64,000 bases of DNA from Staphylococcus sp. IVB6181 (GTDB taxonomy: Bacteria > Bacillota > Bacilli > Staphylococcales > Staphylococcaceae). Below are positions 40,322 through 49,464 of this stretch, one piece after another. Below the pieces are notes generated by a model. That model had not been told where the DNA came from. It ran no database searches and saw only the letters and a program-made list of their open reading frames with translations. Location of the stretch: the NCBI RefSeq assembly GCF_025561445.1, contig NZ_CP095096.1, forward strand, positions 1,653,822-1,717,821, in the 5' to 3' direction. Every line of letters starts with the position of its first letter. Within the stretch, counting starts at the first letter, position 1. Made by a program: the position numbers and the translations under genes.

Positions 40322-41182
40322 ATGTATTTAACGTTACTGCTCGTTGCGATTATCATCATCTTGGTTATAGCTTTGATTATATCAAGAGGATTGATGCAGC
40401 ATCGACTAGACACAGAGATTTATTCTAAGAACCAGCTGGTAAGCAAAGTCAACAGCTTGCGTTCTGAGATCACATCATTAAGAAACCAAATCATTAATGA
40501 TGGCTCCCAACAACATCACTATGGTGTAAGAAAAGCTAAGCAAGCATTAAAAAATGTCATGCAAAGCTTTAAAGATGAAGGAAAGATTGAATTCTTCCAC
40601 ATTGTTTCAACAGGCAATGTTGCGGTGAAACATCCTTTATTCAACTTCTTACGCACATTTGACTATGTTGTGATTACAAACAAAGGGTTGTTAAATATCG
40701 ACGTCAAAAATTGGAAAGAAAAAACATTTTATCATTTCAGTGCAGAACCTGAAAAAGAAATAGATACAAATGTAGAAGATATCAATCAGATTGTCGGACA
40801 TTATATTGCAGATCAATATCAAAGCCAGTTCCAATCTACACGTGAAGATATCTACACATTTACTGAAAAAGTCAAAAGTAATAGTGTGACATTCGATTTC
40901 TATGATTACGATCCTTATTTAACAGCAGCGACAAACTCTAAAGAATTAAAAGATGCCTACGAACAAAACTTCAATAAAAAAATCTCTAGTGTAGGTCTTG
41001 TTTACTTCAATGACGGTTCTGTCAATATCATTGACGGCCCGACTGAAAGACAAAAATATGTCGCAACTGCTACTTCTAAGCATCACCTTAAAGATGCAAT
41101 TGAAGGCATCATCGCACAATCTAAGCATGAAATTACAGAGAAAGATTGCGAAATCATTTTAGATTATATAAATCAAAGATAA
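40322..41182 (+). CDS. Membrane-anchored protein with NERD-like domain
   Basis: A 286-residue protein with one N-terminal membrane helix (about 2-22), a short coiled stretch (LVSKVNSLRSEITSLRNQI) and a cytoplasmic domain. FDYVVITNKGLLNIDVKNWKEKTFYHF (about 120-146) resembles the NERD nuclease-related core, in which an acidic residue precedes a V/I-x-V-K-N-W strand. That suggests a DNA-processing or restriction-like fold, but a full catalytic set is not clear. I place the start at the second ATG, nine bases from AAGGA. Its terminator is interrupted at the T run by an ISL3 element. Confidence 0.72.
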   Translation: MYLTLLLVAIIIILVIALIISRGLMQHRLDTEIYSKNQLVSKVNSLRSEITSLRNQIINDGSQQHHYGVRKAKQALKNVMQSFKDEGKIEFFHIVSTGNVAVKHPLFNFLRTFDYVVITNKGLLNIDVKNWKEKTFYHFSAEPEKEIDTNVEDINQIVGHYIADQYQSQFQSTREDIYTFTEKVKSNSVTFDFYDYDPYLTAATNSKELKDAYEQNFNKKISSVGLVYFNDGSVNIIDGPTERQKYVATATSKHHLKDAIEGIIAQSKHEITEKDCEIILDYINQR

Positions 41183-41189
41183 TGTTAAA

Positions 41190-41220
41190 TACCCGGCATG
41201 CGAAAAATGCATGCCGGGTA
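41190..41220. terminator. Terminator of the NERD-like gene, cut from nuc by an IS
   Basis: TACCCGGCATGC and GCATGCCGGGTA form a very stable stem. The T-run that follows (ATTTTTAA) is the target duplication of the adjacent IS. On the other strand this hairpin would have ended the nuc transcript before the insertion. Confidence 0.88.
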
Positions 41221-41227
41221 TTTTTAA

Positions 41228-42740
41228 GGTTCTTCATCTTTTATGGTGGGAAGGTAAAACTTCCCGCCTTTTTCGATACACAAAAAGCGCAATTGCCTCT
41301 ATAATTTAAAGTGACCAAACCCAAATTAAAGGAGACAAGTGCGCCTATGTGTAATGATACATTAGAAATACTAAGAATAAAAGATAAAAATATCAAATTT
41401 GTTAGCCAAGATATTGATGTAATAGTAAAAGGAAAGAAGTCTACGGTTGTTAATGCTGTACTTACGTATAAGCCTTCGGCTTGTCCTTGCTGCGGAATTA
41501 AAAATGAAGGACAAATTCATAAGCATGGTAAACGAGTTTCTCGTATTACCTTGCTTAAAACTCAAGGCTATAATACATATCTAAACTTAGCAAAACAGCG
41601 CTTTAAGTGTTTAGAGTGTAATACAACTTTTACTGCTGAAACTGATGTCGTAGATAAGACACGATTTATTTCTAATTATGTGAATCAAAAAATAATTGAA
41701 GAAGCCACGAAAGTCAAAACAGAAATAGATACTGCAGAAGACAACTGTGTTTCTCCATCTACAGTACGTCGTATTCGAAATAAAGCAGTCAATACTTTAC
41801 TTATCAAGCCTTTCGATAATCTACCTGAACATTTGGCAATGGATGAATTTAGAAGTGTAAAGAGTGTGACTGGCTTAATGAGTTTTATATTTATTAACAA
41901 TGACACACATGAATTTCTAGATGTCTTAGAAAACAGAACTTCGGGTTATTTAAAAGCTTATTTTGAACGCTTTGATCGAAAAAATAGACTTAAAGTTAAA
42001 ACAATTACCATTGATATGTTTGAACCCTATTTATTCTTATTTAAAAAGCTCTTTTTTAATGCATCTATAATCTTTGATAGATTTCATATCGTTCAGCACA
42101 TGAATAGAGAGTTAAACTTCTATCGCAGAGAAGTAATGAATCGTTATAAAGACAAAGAAGGAAGGGAATACCCTGTTTTAAAGAACAAATGGAGACTTCT
42201 TTTAACAGACAAACGTAAACTCTTCATGATGGATGGTATTTGGGATGGTTCCTTTAGATGTTATAAAAAAGGTTATGATCTAGTGAATTTTATGCTTCAA
42301 ACAGATGAAAAGTTAAAAAATTCATACGAACTAGTACATGATTTACGCGAAAGTTTAAAATTATGTAATTGGAAAGATTTTATCAATCGTTTGAACGATG
42401 TTGATAAAAACTCAATCAGTAAAAACATATGGAAAGTAGTAACATTTTTTAGAAAGCACCAAGAAATACTTCGAAATACGATTTACAATCCCTTATTAAA
42501 TAACGGTGCAATAGAGGGTATTAACAATAAAATAAAGTTAATTAAGCGAATTTCATATGGATACAGAAGCTTTAATAACTTAAGAAACCGTATAATGCTG
42601 GTATTTAGTTTATTTAAAAACAAAAAGAAAAAGACAACCAGACCCGTACATCGGATGGTTGTCTAAATGATAGAATTCGAAGAATTCCAATCAAAATTAA
42701 GTTCTTTAAATTATTTACCCACCACAAATGGTGGAGAACC
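41228..42740 (+). mobile_element. Intact ISL3-family insertion sequence (IS1181-like)
   Basis: A 1513-bp element with imperfect 23-bp terminal inverted repeats: left end GGTTCTTCATCTTTTATGGT then GGG, right end the complement of GGTTCTCCACCATTTGTGGT then GGG, 19 of 23 matching. It is flanked by a perfect 8-bp direct repeat ATTTTTAA (41220-41227 and 42741-42748), the target size for this family. Size, ends and transposase resemble staphylococcal IS1181. A perfect duplication and full transposase suggest a recent, possibly active copy. Confidence 0.93.
41347..42666 (+). CDS. tnp: ISL3-family transposase
   Basis: A 439-residue DDE transposase. The N-terminal zinc-binding motif reads ACPCCGIKNEGQIHKHGKR ... 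FKCLECNTTF, a helix-turn-helix lies near 125-145 (NCVSPSTVRRIRNKA), and the DDE domain starts at LAMDEFRSVK and continues through TITIDMFEPYL and the glutamate near GAIEGINNKIK. Length equals that of complete family members and no frameshift is seen. The ATG giving MCNDTLEILR is the usual family start; an upstream GTG adds twelve residues. Confidence 0.94.
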   Translation: MCNDTLEILRIKDKNIKFVSQDIDVIVKGKKSTVVNAVLTYKPSACPCCGIKNEGQIHKHGKRVSRITLLKTQGYNTYLNLAKQRFKCLECNTTFTAETDVVDKTRFISNYVNQKIIEEATKVKTEIDTAEDNCVSPSTVRRIRNKAVNTLLIKPFDNLPEHLAMDEFRSVKSVTGLMSFIFINNDTHEFLDVLENRTSGYLKAYFERFDRKNRLKVKTITIDMFEPYLFLFKKLFFNASIIFDRFHIVQHMNRELNFYRREVMNRYKDKEGREYPVLKNKWRLLLTDKRKLFMMDGIWDGSFRCYKKGYDLVNFMLQTDEKLKNSYELVHDLRESLKLCNWKDFINRLNDVDKNSISKNIWKVVTFFRKHQEILRNTIYNPLLNNGAIEGINNKIKLIKRISYGYRSFNNLRNRIMLVFSLFKNKKKKTTRPVHRMVV

Positions 42741-42744
42741 ATTT

Positions 42745-43278
42745 TTAACTCCAAATATTCAAATGCTGCTGTTTTGCTTGTTGTTCAGCCTTTTTAAAGA
42801 CATCTCGATATTTACCGTTCGGCGCAAAGTATTTTTCTCTCGCTAATCCTTTTTTAACCAATTCTTCATTAAACATACGGTCTTTATCTAACCAAACATA
42901 TGCTAAATAACGGCCATATTGATCTTTTGGTTCTTTATCGAACTCTAAATAGACTTTTTGGTTATTCAATGTTTGCTTTGTATATTGAGAAGCTTCTTTG
43001 CCATATGGCTGAACAGGCGTATTCGGTTTAACAGTTTCAGGTGTATCCATCCCTATCATACGCACTTTAATTTCTTTATTATCTTTATCTGTTGCGATGA
43101 AAGTGTCGCCGTCAATGACTCTTTTCACTTGAACTGCTTCTTTATCACCCATTGACGTGGAGGCACTTTGACTGCCGCTTTGTTTGAATGGTCCCGAATG
43201 ATTAAAGTATTGGAACCCTATTACTACTAATGCAATTATTGCGACTACAATGATTGTCGACATCGATTTTCGTTTCAA
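42745..43278 (-). CDS. nuc: Thermonuclease, membrane-anchored (Nuc2-like)
   Basis: Calcium-dependent staphylococcal nuclease of 177 residues. An N-terminal membrane anchor (about 6-26) is followed by the SNase fold with VKRVIDGDTFIA (Asp calcium ligands), VRMIGMDTPETVKP (Arg and Asp-Glu active site) and YGRYLAYVWLD. It is the short, anchored type found in this synteny position rather than the long secreted Nuc. The start is a TTG six bases after AGGTG, matching the length of the S. aureus homologue. Its TAA stop lies inside the IS target duplication, so the reading frame is preserved but its terminator was displaced 1.5 kb. Confidence 0.9.
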   Translation of the reverse strand: MKRKSMSTIIVVAIIALVVIGFQYFNHSGPFKQSGSQSASTSMGDKEAVQVKRVIDGDTFIATDKDNKEIKVRMIGMDTPETVKPNTPVQPYGKEASQYTKQTLNNQKVYLEFDKEPKDQYGRYLAYVWLDKDRMFNEELVKKGLAREKYFAPNGKYRDVFKKAEQQAKQQHLNIWS

Positions 43279-43404
43279 AAATTTCACCTGCTTCAAAAAA
43301 TTGTTCACCGGATTATCATACCTATCTTTTATGAATGGCGTCAATTCTCTAGATTCAAAAAATTTGATATGATGAAGATAAGGAATAAATTGAGGAGGCA
43401 CGCT

Positions 43405-43599
43405 ATGCAAGCCATTAAAGAAAATATTGTAACAATCATCGCAGTTGCCGTTGCAATTATCGTAGGCTTGATTTTGCAATATGTATACGAATTTCCATTA
43501 TTAGTGACCGCTGTTATCGGTGTATTCATGGGTATATTCGTCGGTTTTATTTTATTTATTATTCAGCAGAATCGAGAAAAACATAATAAGAAAAAGTAA
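43405..43599 (+). CDS. Small two-helix membrane protein
   Basis: A 64-residue protein with two hydrophobic helices (about 8-24 and 29-52) and a basic C-terminal tail ending in KKK. GAGGAGGCACGCT precedes the ATG with good spacing. It is divergent from nuc and faces cls across a strong terminator. No family motif is recognised; function unknown. Confidence 0.78.
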   Translation: MQAIKENIVTIIAVAVAIIVGLILQYVYEFPLLVTAVIGVFMGIFVGFILFIIQQNREKHNKKK

Positions 43600-43605
43600 T
43601 ATAAA

Positions 43606-43640
43606 ATACCCTCGGAAAAGTACATCGCTTCCGAGGGTAT
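43606..43640. terminator. Bidirectional terminator before cls
   Basis: ATACCCTCGGAA and TTCCGAGGGTAT form a perfect 12-bp stem between convergent genes. Confidence 0.9.
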
Positions 43641-43649
43641 TGTTCTTCG

Positions 43650-45128
43650 TTATAAAATCGGCGTGATTAATTTAGAGAAGCCTTCTTTCATCTTAATCCA
43701 AAATGAACGTTCTTCATAACGTGCTGCCGTCAATTGTGTCGACAAGGTCACATCATGTTCGAAAGCTTCACGTAATTGAACCGCTATGTCTTCATTATAC
43801 ATAAACGCATTAATTTCAAAATTCAATTCAAAACTTCTAAAGTCCATATTCGCTGATCCCACACTCGCCACTTGATCATCAACGACCATCATTTTCGAGT
43901 GAATGAATCCATTGTTATACATATAAATTTTAACACCTGAATCAATCAATTCAGCCGCATGATAAAAAGTGGCCCAATAAACAAACGGATGGTCCGGCAT
44001 ATCCGGAATCATTAAATGCACATCCACACCCGAGTTTGCGGCCATTTTCAATGCATTAATGTATGAATTATCCGGTATGAAATAAGGGCTTTGCATGTAA
44101 ATCGATTTTTCAGCAGAATTAATCATTTTCGTATAGCCGAATTCAATTTCATGCCAATTATCATCTGGACCGCTAGAAGCAATCTGCATTGCGACGTCTC
44201 CGTTTTCTTCTTTAACCGGGAAGTACTCTGGTAAATATTCAAGACGCTCCCTTTTAGATTGAGAATTCCAATCCAGCATAAAACGAAGCTGCAGTGCATC
44301 TACGGCTTTTCCTTCGACTCTGACATGCGTATCTCTCCAGTAGCCGAACTTCTTATTCAAGCCGAGATAGTCGTCTCCGACATTAAAGCCGCCGACATAA
44401 CCGATTTGACCATCAATAACTACGATTTTTCTGTGATTGCGGTTATTAATTCTGAAGTTGACCAATGGCAATTTATTCGCAAAGAAAGCTTCAACTTGTC
44501 CGCCTAATGATCTGAAACGCTTAAATTGTCTCATAGTCAGTTTTTTCGAACCGATATCATCATACAGCAGCAGCACTTCCACGCCTGCTTCAAGTCTTTC
44601 TTCTAATGCATCAATAATACGGTGTCCTAACCCATCCAGTTCAAATACATAGTATTCTAAATGAATATGGTGCTTAGCTTGTCGAATATCTTCAATCATC
44701 TTGTCATATAGCTCATGACCATCTACGAAGATATCTGCATCATTGCCATCCGTTAAAAATGCTGGTTGTCTTGTTAAAAGCATATTAACTAAATCGTGAT
44801 GCTGATTCACCACTGGATTCTCGCTTTGTATTTTACCTTCTTGGACTTGATAGCGTTGTTCATTAATTATGTCGTCAAATTGTTCAATGTCCTTACGATA
44901 ATGTTTATACAGTTTGCGTTTTGAGACGCCTCTTCCAAAGAAAATATATAAGAAGAAGCCTAAAACCGGTGCGATAAACAAAATAAATAACCATGCCCAA
45001 GTAGAACTTGTAGACCTATCTTTAATAAAGATGATATTGAAGGCAACTATCAAATTTAAAATTGTAAATATGATAAAGATACCAATCAAAATATCACCTA
45101 ATAACCCAGGTATATAAAAGGCAATCAT
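43650..45128 (-). CDS. cls: Cardiolipin synthase
   Basis: Phospholipase-D-family enzyme condensing two phosphatidylglycerols into cardiolipin. The 492 residues have two N-terminal membrane helices and a PLDc_N region, then two HKD motifs: NHRKIVVIDGQIGYVGG (about 220) and FIHSKMMVVDDQVASVGSAN (about 400). The ATG giving MIAFYIPG follows AGGAG, and the resulting length matches Cls1 of S. aureus. It stands alone with its own terminator. Confidence 0.95.
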   Translation of the reverse strand: MIAFYIPGLLGDILIGIFIIFTILNLIVAFNIIFIKDRSTSSTWAWLFILFIAPVLGFFLYIFFGRGVSKRKLYKHYRKDIEQFDDIINEQRYQVQEGKIQSENPVVNQHHDLVNMLLTRQPAFLTDGNDADIFVDGHELYDKMIEDIRQAKHHIHLEYYVFELDGLGHRIIDALEERLEAGVEVLLLYDDIGSKKLTMRQFKRFRSLGGQVEAFFANKLPLVNFRINNRNHRKIVVIDGQIGYVGGFNVGDDYLGLNKKFGYWRDTHVRVEGKAVDALQLRFMLDWNSQSKRERLEYLPEYFPVKEENGDVAMQIASSGPDDNWHEIEFGYTKMINSAEKSIYMQSPYFIPDNSYINALKMAANSGVDVHLMIPDMPDHPFVYWATFYHAAELIDSGVKIYMYNNGFIHSKMMVVDDQVASVGSANMDFRSFELNFEINAFMYNEDIAVQLREAFEHDVTLSTQLTAARYEERSFWIKMKEGFSKLITPIL

Positions 45129-45427
45129 TTTCTCAACTCCTAACACTATGCCTGATTCTAACATGATAACCAACGTTAACATACAGGTTCGAATCACTTT
45201 TACATAAACTTTTAATATTAAACTATTTTATCATTAATGAACTTACCATGAACAATGAAAGATTCACACCTTCTTCAACAAACTATTAACAGAAACTGAC
45301 ATATCGCCTTCTGATACAAGTACATAGCTGCACTAAAACTACTACTGTCCATTTTTCAAAATACATGAAATTAAATGTTTATGTCTCACTCAATATAGGT
45401 ATTACTTTTATTAAGGAGTGGTGATAA

Positions 45428-45787
45428 ATGCCAAACAAACAAAAAGTTAAAAGCTATTTGAATGAAAAAGTAGAATTTATCAATGAAACTTTTGATGATG
45501 TGTACCAGAACACAATCAACCCGAATCATAAAGATATTTCAAAACCACAAATCATTTTAGTAAACGAAATTTTTGCGACATTAGAATCTGTAGATAGTTT
45601 TGTATCTACACACGATGATGTCGAAACTTTAGAATTTAAATCTTATGCACGCGAAACACGAAAATTTTATGATGAGCTTGCGAAGTTGGCAAGCGGATAA
45701 AGCGAAGACACTTCTCATTTAGCAGAGGAATATGAAAAATACCTTTCTAAATATGAAGATGTCGTCGCAAAAATCAATCAACTATAA
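45428..45787 (+). pseudogene. Small hypothetical gene interrupted by an in-frame TAA
   Basis: After AAGGAGTGGTG the frame codes 90 residues (MPNKQKVKSYLNEKVEFINE onward), acidic and helical, then meets TAA at 45698-45700. The same frame continues without a break for 28 more codons (SEDTSHLAEEYEKYLSKYED then VVAKINQL) to a TAA at 45785, with the same charged helical composition and codon use. The simplest reading is a gene of about 119 residues carrying a nonsense mutation, perhaps from TCA. The 90-residue product may still be made. Family unknown. Confidence 0.75.
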
Positions 45788-45805
45788 TGAAGTAAGATTA
45801 ACCGA

Positions 45806-45833
45806 AGCGGCGAAGGTTATGACTTTCGCCGCT
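45806..45833 (+). terminator. Terminator behind the interrupted gene
   Basis: AGCGGCGAAG and CTTTCGCCGCT form a GC-rich stem. Its place after the second TAA, not the first, supports the longer ancestral frame. The tail is only weakly T-rich. Confidence 0.65.
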
Positions 45834-45954
45834 CCTTTAATGATTTAAATCGGAACGAAAATTTGAACTTTTTTTGAAATGTTCGTGTTTAACTCTATCA
45901 AAAACATTTCAAAACATGCTTCAAACCCTTACTACTTCTAGGTTTAACGACTAA

Positions 45955-45971
45955 TGTCAGAAAACCTGACA
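45955..45971. promoter_or_regulatory. GlnR operator before glnR-glnA
   Basis: TGTCAGAAAACCTGACA is an exact match to the GlnR/TnrA consensus TGTNAN7TNACA, about 70 bases before glnR. GlnR represses glnRA in nitrogen excess in this group; autoregulation here is inferred from the perfect site. Confidence 0.92.
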
Positions 45972-46038
45972 TATTTTTGTAATTTCGTCTTATTTATGCT
46001 AAATTAATTACAAGTTCAAAAATAGAGGTGATGGGTGA

Positions 46039-46404
46039 ATGTCTAATGATGCAATACGCAGAAACATGGCCGTCTTCTCTATGAGTGTCGTAAATCAATT
46101 GACTGAGCTAACACCAAGACAGGTACGGTATTACGAATCACATGGACTCGTTAAACCAGAGAGAACACCCGGTAACAAAAGAATGTTTTCAATGAATGAT
46201 TTAGATCGCCTGTTAGAAATCAAACACCTTTTAGAGAAAGGGTTTAACCTTAAAGCAATCAAACAAATCATTCATCAAGATGAGCAGCATTTATCTACGG
46301 ATGAAAAAGCGCTTAGAAAACATGTTATCGTCGAAGCAACACAGAAACCGCAACAAGAAGCTATCCCGATAAATCGAGGCGACTTATCTCGCTTTATCAA
46401 ATAA
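46039..46404 (+). CDS. glnR: Nitrogen regulator GlnR (MerR family)
   Basis: DNA-binding repressor of 121 residues. The MerR-type helix-turn-helix is at about 12-60 (FSMSVVNQLTELTPRQVRYYESHGLVKPERTPGNKRMFS). The C-terminal tail after residue 85, which senses feedback-inhibited glutamine synthetase, ends RGDLSRFIK as in other GlnR proteins. GAGGTGATGGGTG precedes the ATG, and glnA follows 21 bases downstream in one operon. Confidence 0.96.
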   Translation: MSNDAIRRNMAVFSMSVVNQLTELTPRQVRYYESHGLVKPERTPGNKRMFSMNDLDRLLEIKHLLEKGFNLKAIKQIIHQDEQHLSTDEKALRKHVIVEATQKPQQEAIPINRGDLSRFIK

Positions 46405-46425
46405 TTCACTGGAGGATTTATAAAC

Positions 46426-47766
46426 ATGGCAAAACGTACATTTACAAAAGAAGACATCCGCAGATTTGCTACAGAAGAAAACGTAAGATATTTACGCTTG
46501 CAATTCACTGACATTTTAGGAACAATCAAAAATGTTGAAGTACCTGTAAGTCAATTAGAAAAAGTATTAGATAATGAAATGATGTTCGACGGATCTTCAA
46601 TCGAAGGTTTCGTACGTATTGAAGAATCAGATATGTATTTACACCCTGACTTAGATACTTGGGTTATCTTCCCTTGGACTGCTGGTCAAGGTAAAGTTGC
46701 TCGTTTAATCTGTGACGTTTACGGTACTGACGGCAAACCATTCGCTGGCGACCCTCGTACTAACTTGAAACGTGTATTAAAAGAAATGGAAGAATTAGGC
46801 TTCACTGATTTCAACTTAGGACCTGAACCAGAATTCTTCTTATTCAAATTAGATGAAAAAGGCGAACCAACACTAGAATTAAATGACCACGGCGGTTACT
46901 TCGACTTAGCACCAACTGACTTAGGTGAAAATTGCCGTCGCGATATCGTATTAGAATTAGAAGACATGGGCTTTGACATTGAAGCCAGCCACCACGAAGT
47001 AGCACCTGGCCAACATGAAATTGACTTCAAATACGCTGATGCAATCACTGCTTGTGATAACATCCAAACATTTAAATTAGTAGTTAAAACAATCGCTCGT
47101 AAACATAACTTGCATGCGACATTTATGCCGAAACCATTATTCGGTGTAAACGGAAGCGGTATGCACTTCAACGTTTCTTTATTCAAAGGTAAAGAAAATG
47201 CATTCTTCGATCCTAATGGTCAAGATCAAATGACTGAAGAAGCTTACCAATTCATCGCAGGTATCCTTAAAAACGCTCGCGGTTTCACAGCTGTCTGCAA
47301 CCCGCTTGTTAACTCATACAAACGTTTAGTACCTGGATACGAAGCACCTTGCTACATTGCTTGGAGCGGTAAAAACCGTTCACCATTAGTACGTGTCCCT
47401 ACTTCACGCGGTTTATCAACTCGTGTTGAAGTACGTTCAGTTGACCCTGCTGCTAACCCTTACATGGCTTTAGCCGCAATCTTAGAAGCTGGTTTAGACG
47501 GTATCAAAAACAAACTTAAAGTTACTGATCCTGTTAACCAAAACATCTATGAAATGAACCGTGACCAACGTGAAGCAATCGGTATTGAAGATCTTCCTTC
47601 AACACTTTACACTGCTTTAAAAGCAATGCGCGAAAACAAAATTGTTAAAAACGCATTAGGACCACACATCTATAGCCAATTCATCCACTCTAAATCAATC
47701 GAATGGGATTACTATAGAACACAAGTTTCTGAATGGGAACGCGAACAATACATGAAATTGTATTAA
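46426..47766 (+). CDS. glnA: Glutamine synthetase type I
   Basis: Forms glutamine from glutamate, ammonia and ATP. The 446 residues match the short GSI-alpha type of Firmicutes, which lacks the adenylylation loop and is feedback inhibited. Visible motifs are FDGSSIEGF near 50, the catalytic GPEPEFFLF, the ATP signature [14 protein letters not shown] (about 235) and NRSPLVRVP. Beyond catalysis, the inhibited enzyme activates GlnR. Codon use is that of a highly expressed gene, and it ends at a strong terminator. Confidence 0.97.
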   Translation: MAKRTFTKEDIRRFATEENVRYLRLQFTDILGTIKNVEVPVSQLEKVLDNEMMFDGSSIEGFVRIEESDMYLHPDLDTWVIFPWTAGQGKVARLICDVYGTDGKPFAGDPRTNLKRVLKEMEELGFTDFNLGPEPEFFLFKLDEKGEPTLELNDHGGYFDLAPTDLGENCRRDIVLELEDMGFDIEASHHEVAPGQHEIDFKYADAITACDNIQTFKLVVKTIARKHNLHATFMPKPLFGVNGSGMHFNVSLFKGKENAFFDPNGQDQMTEEAYQFIAGILKNARGFTAVCNPLVNSYKRLVPGYEAPCYIAWSGKNRSPLVRVPTSRGLSTRVEVRSVDPAANPYMALAAILEAGLDGIKNKLKVTDPVNQNIYEMNRDQREAIGIEDLPSTLYTALKAMRENKIVKNALGPHIYSQFIHSKSIEWDYYRTQVSEWEREQYMKLY

Positions 47767-47800
47767 TCTAAGCGCCTAAGGTGCTAAACATTGGGATATT

Positions 47801-47828
47801 AAAAAGAGGCCATGCGGCCTCTTTTTTT
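47801..47828 (+). terminator. Terminator after glnA
   Basis: AAAAAGAGGCC and GGCCTCTTTTTTT form a stem-loop with a T7 tract. Confidence 0.9.
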
Positions 47829-47901
47829 AATTCTATTTTCTTTTACAATCTCACCTATCTATTTCAAATACCATTTACCTCTTTTATCATACATGTCCCT
47901 A

Positions 47902-48078
47902 TTATCTTAATTTCTTGTTCTTTTTAAGCTTGCCGATTTTATAGAATAAATAGGCGATTAATACTACATAAAGTGCTAAGGCACTGTAAAACAACACTGG
48001 GTTCAGTGCTATTCTTTTAGAGATAATTGCTAACATGGCTAGACAGATTATAAACAAATACGTTTTATATTTAAGCAT
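47902..48078 (-). CDS. Predicted 58-residue two-helix membrane protein
   Basis: A minus-strand frame starting MLKYKTYLFIICLAMLAIIS and ending in a lysine-rich tail (KIGKLKKNKKLR). There are two hydrophobic helices (about 6-20 and 27-46) joined by a short basic loop. GGAGTG sits eight bases before the ATG. Topology and spacing resemble the small protein at 43405-43599. Function unknown; the coding nature rests on the ribosome site and composition. Confidence 0.6.
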   Translation of the reverse strand: MLKYKTYLFIICLAMLAIISKRIALNPVLFYSALALYVVLIAYLFYKIGKLKKNKKLR

Positions 48079-48177
48079 TCTTCTTCACTCCATACTCTTG
48101 TTGTTATTGATGCTTGTTTACCGCTTCTTTATCTCTATTATAATATGAAATCCAGTCTTTCAGTCCGCAAACATATA

Positions 48178-48206
48178 AAAACTGACGCTTTTGAATAACG
48201 TCAGTT
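48178..48206 (-). terminator. Terminator after the hflX-lyase operon
   Basis: AACTGACGTT and AAGCGTCAGTT form a hairpin followed by T5 on the minus strand, just past the lyase stop. Confidence 0.85.
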
Positions 48207-48219
48207 AAAATTGATTAAA

Positions 48220-49458
48220 TTAAATAAGTCCTTCTTCACTCATTTGTTTCACAGCTCTTGTGACCGCTAATTTCACATGCTCATAAGTTAATCCGCCTTG
48301 TACATATGCTTCATAAGGCGGTCTGATAGGACCATCTGCAGAAAGTTCAATCGATGACCCTTGTACAAATGTGCCGGCAGCCATAATAACATCATCTTCA
48401 TAGCCAGGCATATAACTCGGCTCTGGACTGAAGTGTGCATTAATTGGCGATGCGGCTTGAATACATTGGCAAAAACGAATCATCTGTTCTGCAGTATCGA
48501 ATTGTACTGTTTGAATTAAATCTGTTCTTGGTGTATCAAAAGCAGGTACTGTATTCATATTCAGCTTAGTTAAGAATAAGCTTGTAAATAAAGCACCTTT
48601 CAAACTTTGGCTTACGACATGCGGTGCTAAGAAGAAACCTTGATACATACTCGGCAATTCGTTGAGCGATGCGCCCGCTTCTTTACCGATACCTGGTGCT
48701 GTTAAACGATAACCGCAGCGTTCGATAACATCTGTTCTGCCGACGATATAACCGCCGATACGTGCTAATCCGCCGCCCGGGTTTTTAATCAGCGAACCTG
48801 CTGTTAAATCTGCCCCGACTTCACTTGGTTCTTGATCTTCCACAAACTCGCCGTAACAATTATCCACAAACACAATAACATTTGGATACTGTGCTTTAAT
48901 GGCTGTAATCGCTTGTCCGATAGCACTTACCGAAATAGACGGACGTTGATCATAACCTTTTGAACGTTGAATTGCGACGATTTTAGTTTTATCGCTCATC
49001 GCATTTATCACTGCATCCGTATCAATCTGTCCTTCCACTGTCAGGTCTACTTCATTGTAGATAACACCATTTTCTTTCAAACTGCCGATGCCGTTGCCAT
49101 TTACACCAATCACCTCAAGCAGCGTATCATAAGGACTGCCTGTAATATAGAGTAGTTCATCTCCATATTTCAAATTGGCTTGCAGCGCAAGTGTAATCGC
49201 ATGTGTACCAGATATTATCTGCGGTCGCACTAATGCATCTTCAGTTTTAAAAGTATGCGCATAGATTGCTTCTAAATGGTCGCGTCCGATATCATCATAG
49301 CCGTATCCTGTCGTCCCCTGTAAATCTGACTCAGAGGCTTTGACCGCATGGAAAGCATCTAATACTTTAGCTTGATTGCGATAAGCGCACGCTTCTATTT
49401 CTTTAAAATAAGGTTGTAATTCTGCTTCTGTTTCTGAAATGATTTGTTCTAAGTTCAT
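48220..49458 (-). CDS. PLP-dependent methionine gamma-lyase family protein (YnbB type)
   Basis: A 412-residue fold-type I aminotransferase-like enzyme of the family once called aluminium resistance protein. Motifs include GTTGYGYDDIGRD near 50, PQIISGTHAITLAL, the PLP-lysine region AIQRSKGYDQRPS near 170, FVDNCYGEFVE and NPGGGLARIGGYIVG. Carbon-sulfur lyase activity is predicted for relatives, but the substrate is unknown. It starts six bases after hflX and is cotranscribed, the usual Firmicutes order. Confidence 0.9.
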   Translation of the reverse strand: MNLEQIISETEAELQPYFKEIEACAYRNQAKVLDAFHAVKASESDLQGTTGYGYDDIGRDHLEAIYAHTFKTEDALVRPQIISGTHAITLALQANLKYGDELLYITGSPYDTLLEVIGVNGNGIGSLKENGVIYNEVDLTVEGQIDTDAVINAMSDKTKIVAIQRSKGYDQRPSISVSAIGQAITAIKAQYPNVIVFVDNCYGEFVEDQEPSEVGADLTAGSLIKNPGGGLARIGGYIVGRTDVIERCGYRLTAPGIGKEAGASLNELPSMYQGFFLAPHVVSQSLKGALFTSLFLTKLNMNTVPAFDTPRTDLIQTVQFDTAEQMIRFCQCIQAASPINAHFSPEPSYMPGYEDDVIMAAGTFVQGSSIELSADGPIRPPYEAYVQGGLTYEHVKLAVTRAVKQMSEEGLI

Positions 49459-49464
49459 TTATGC

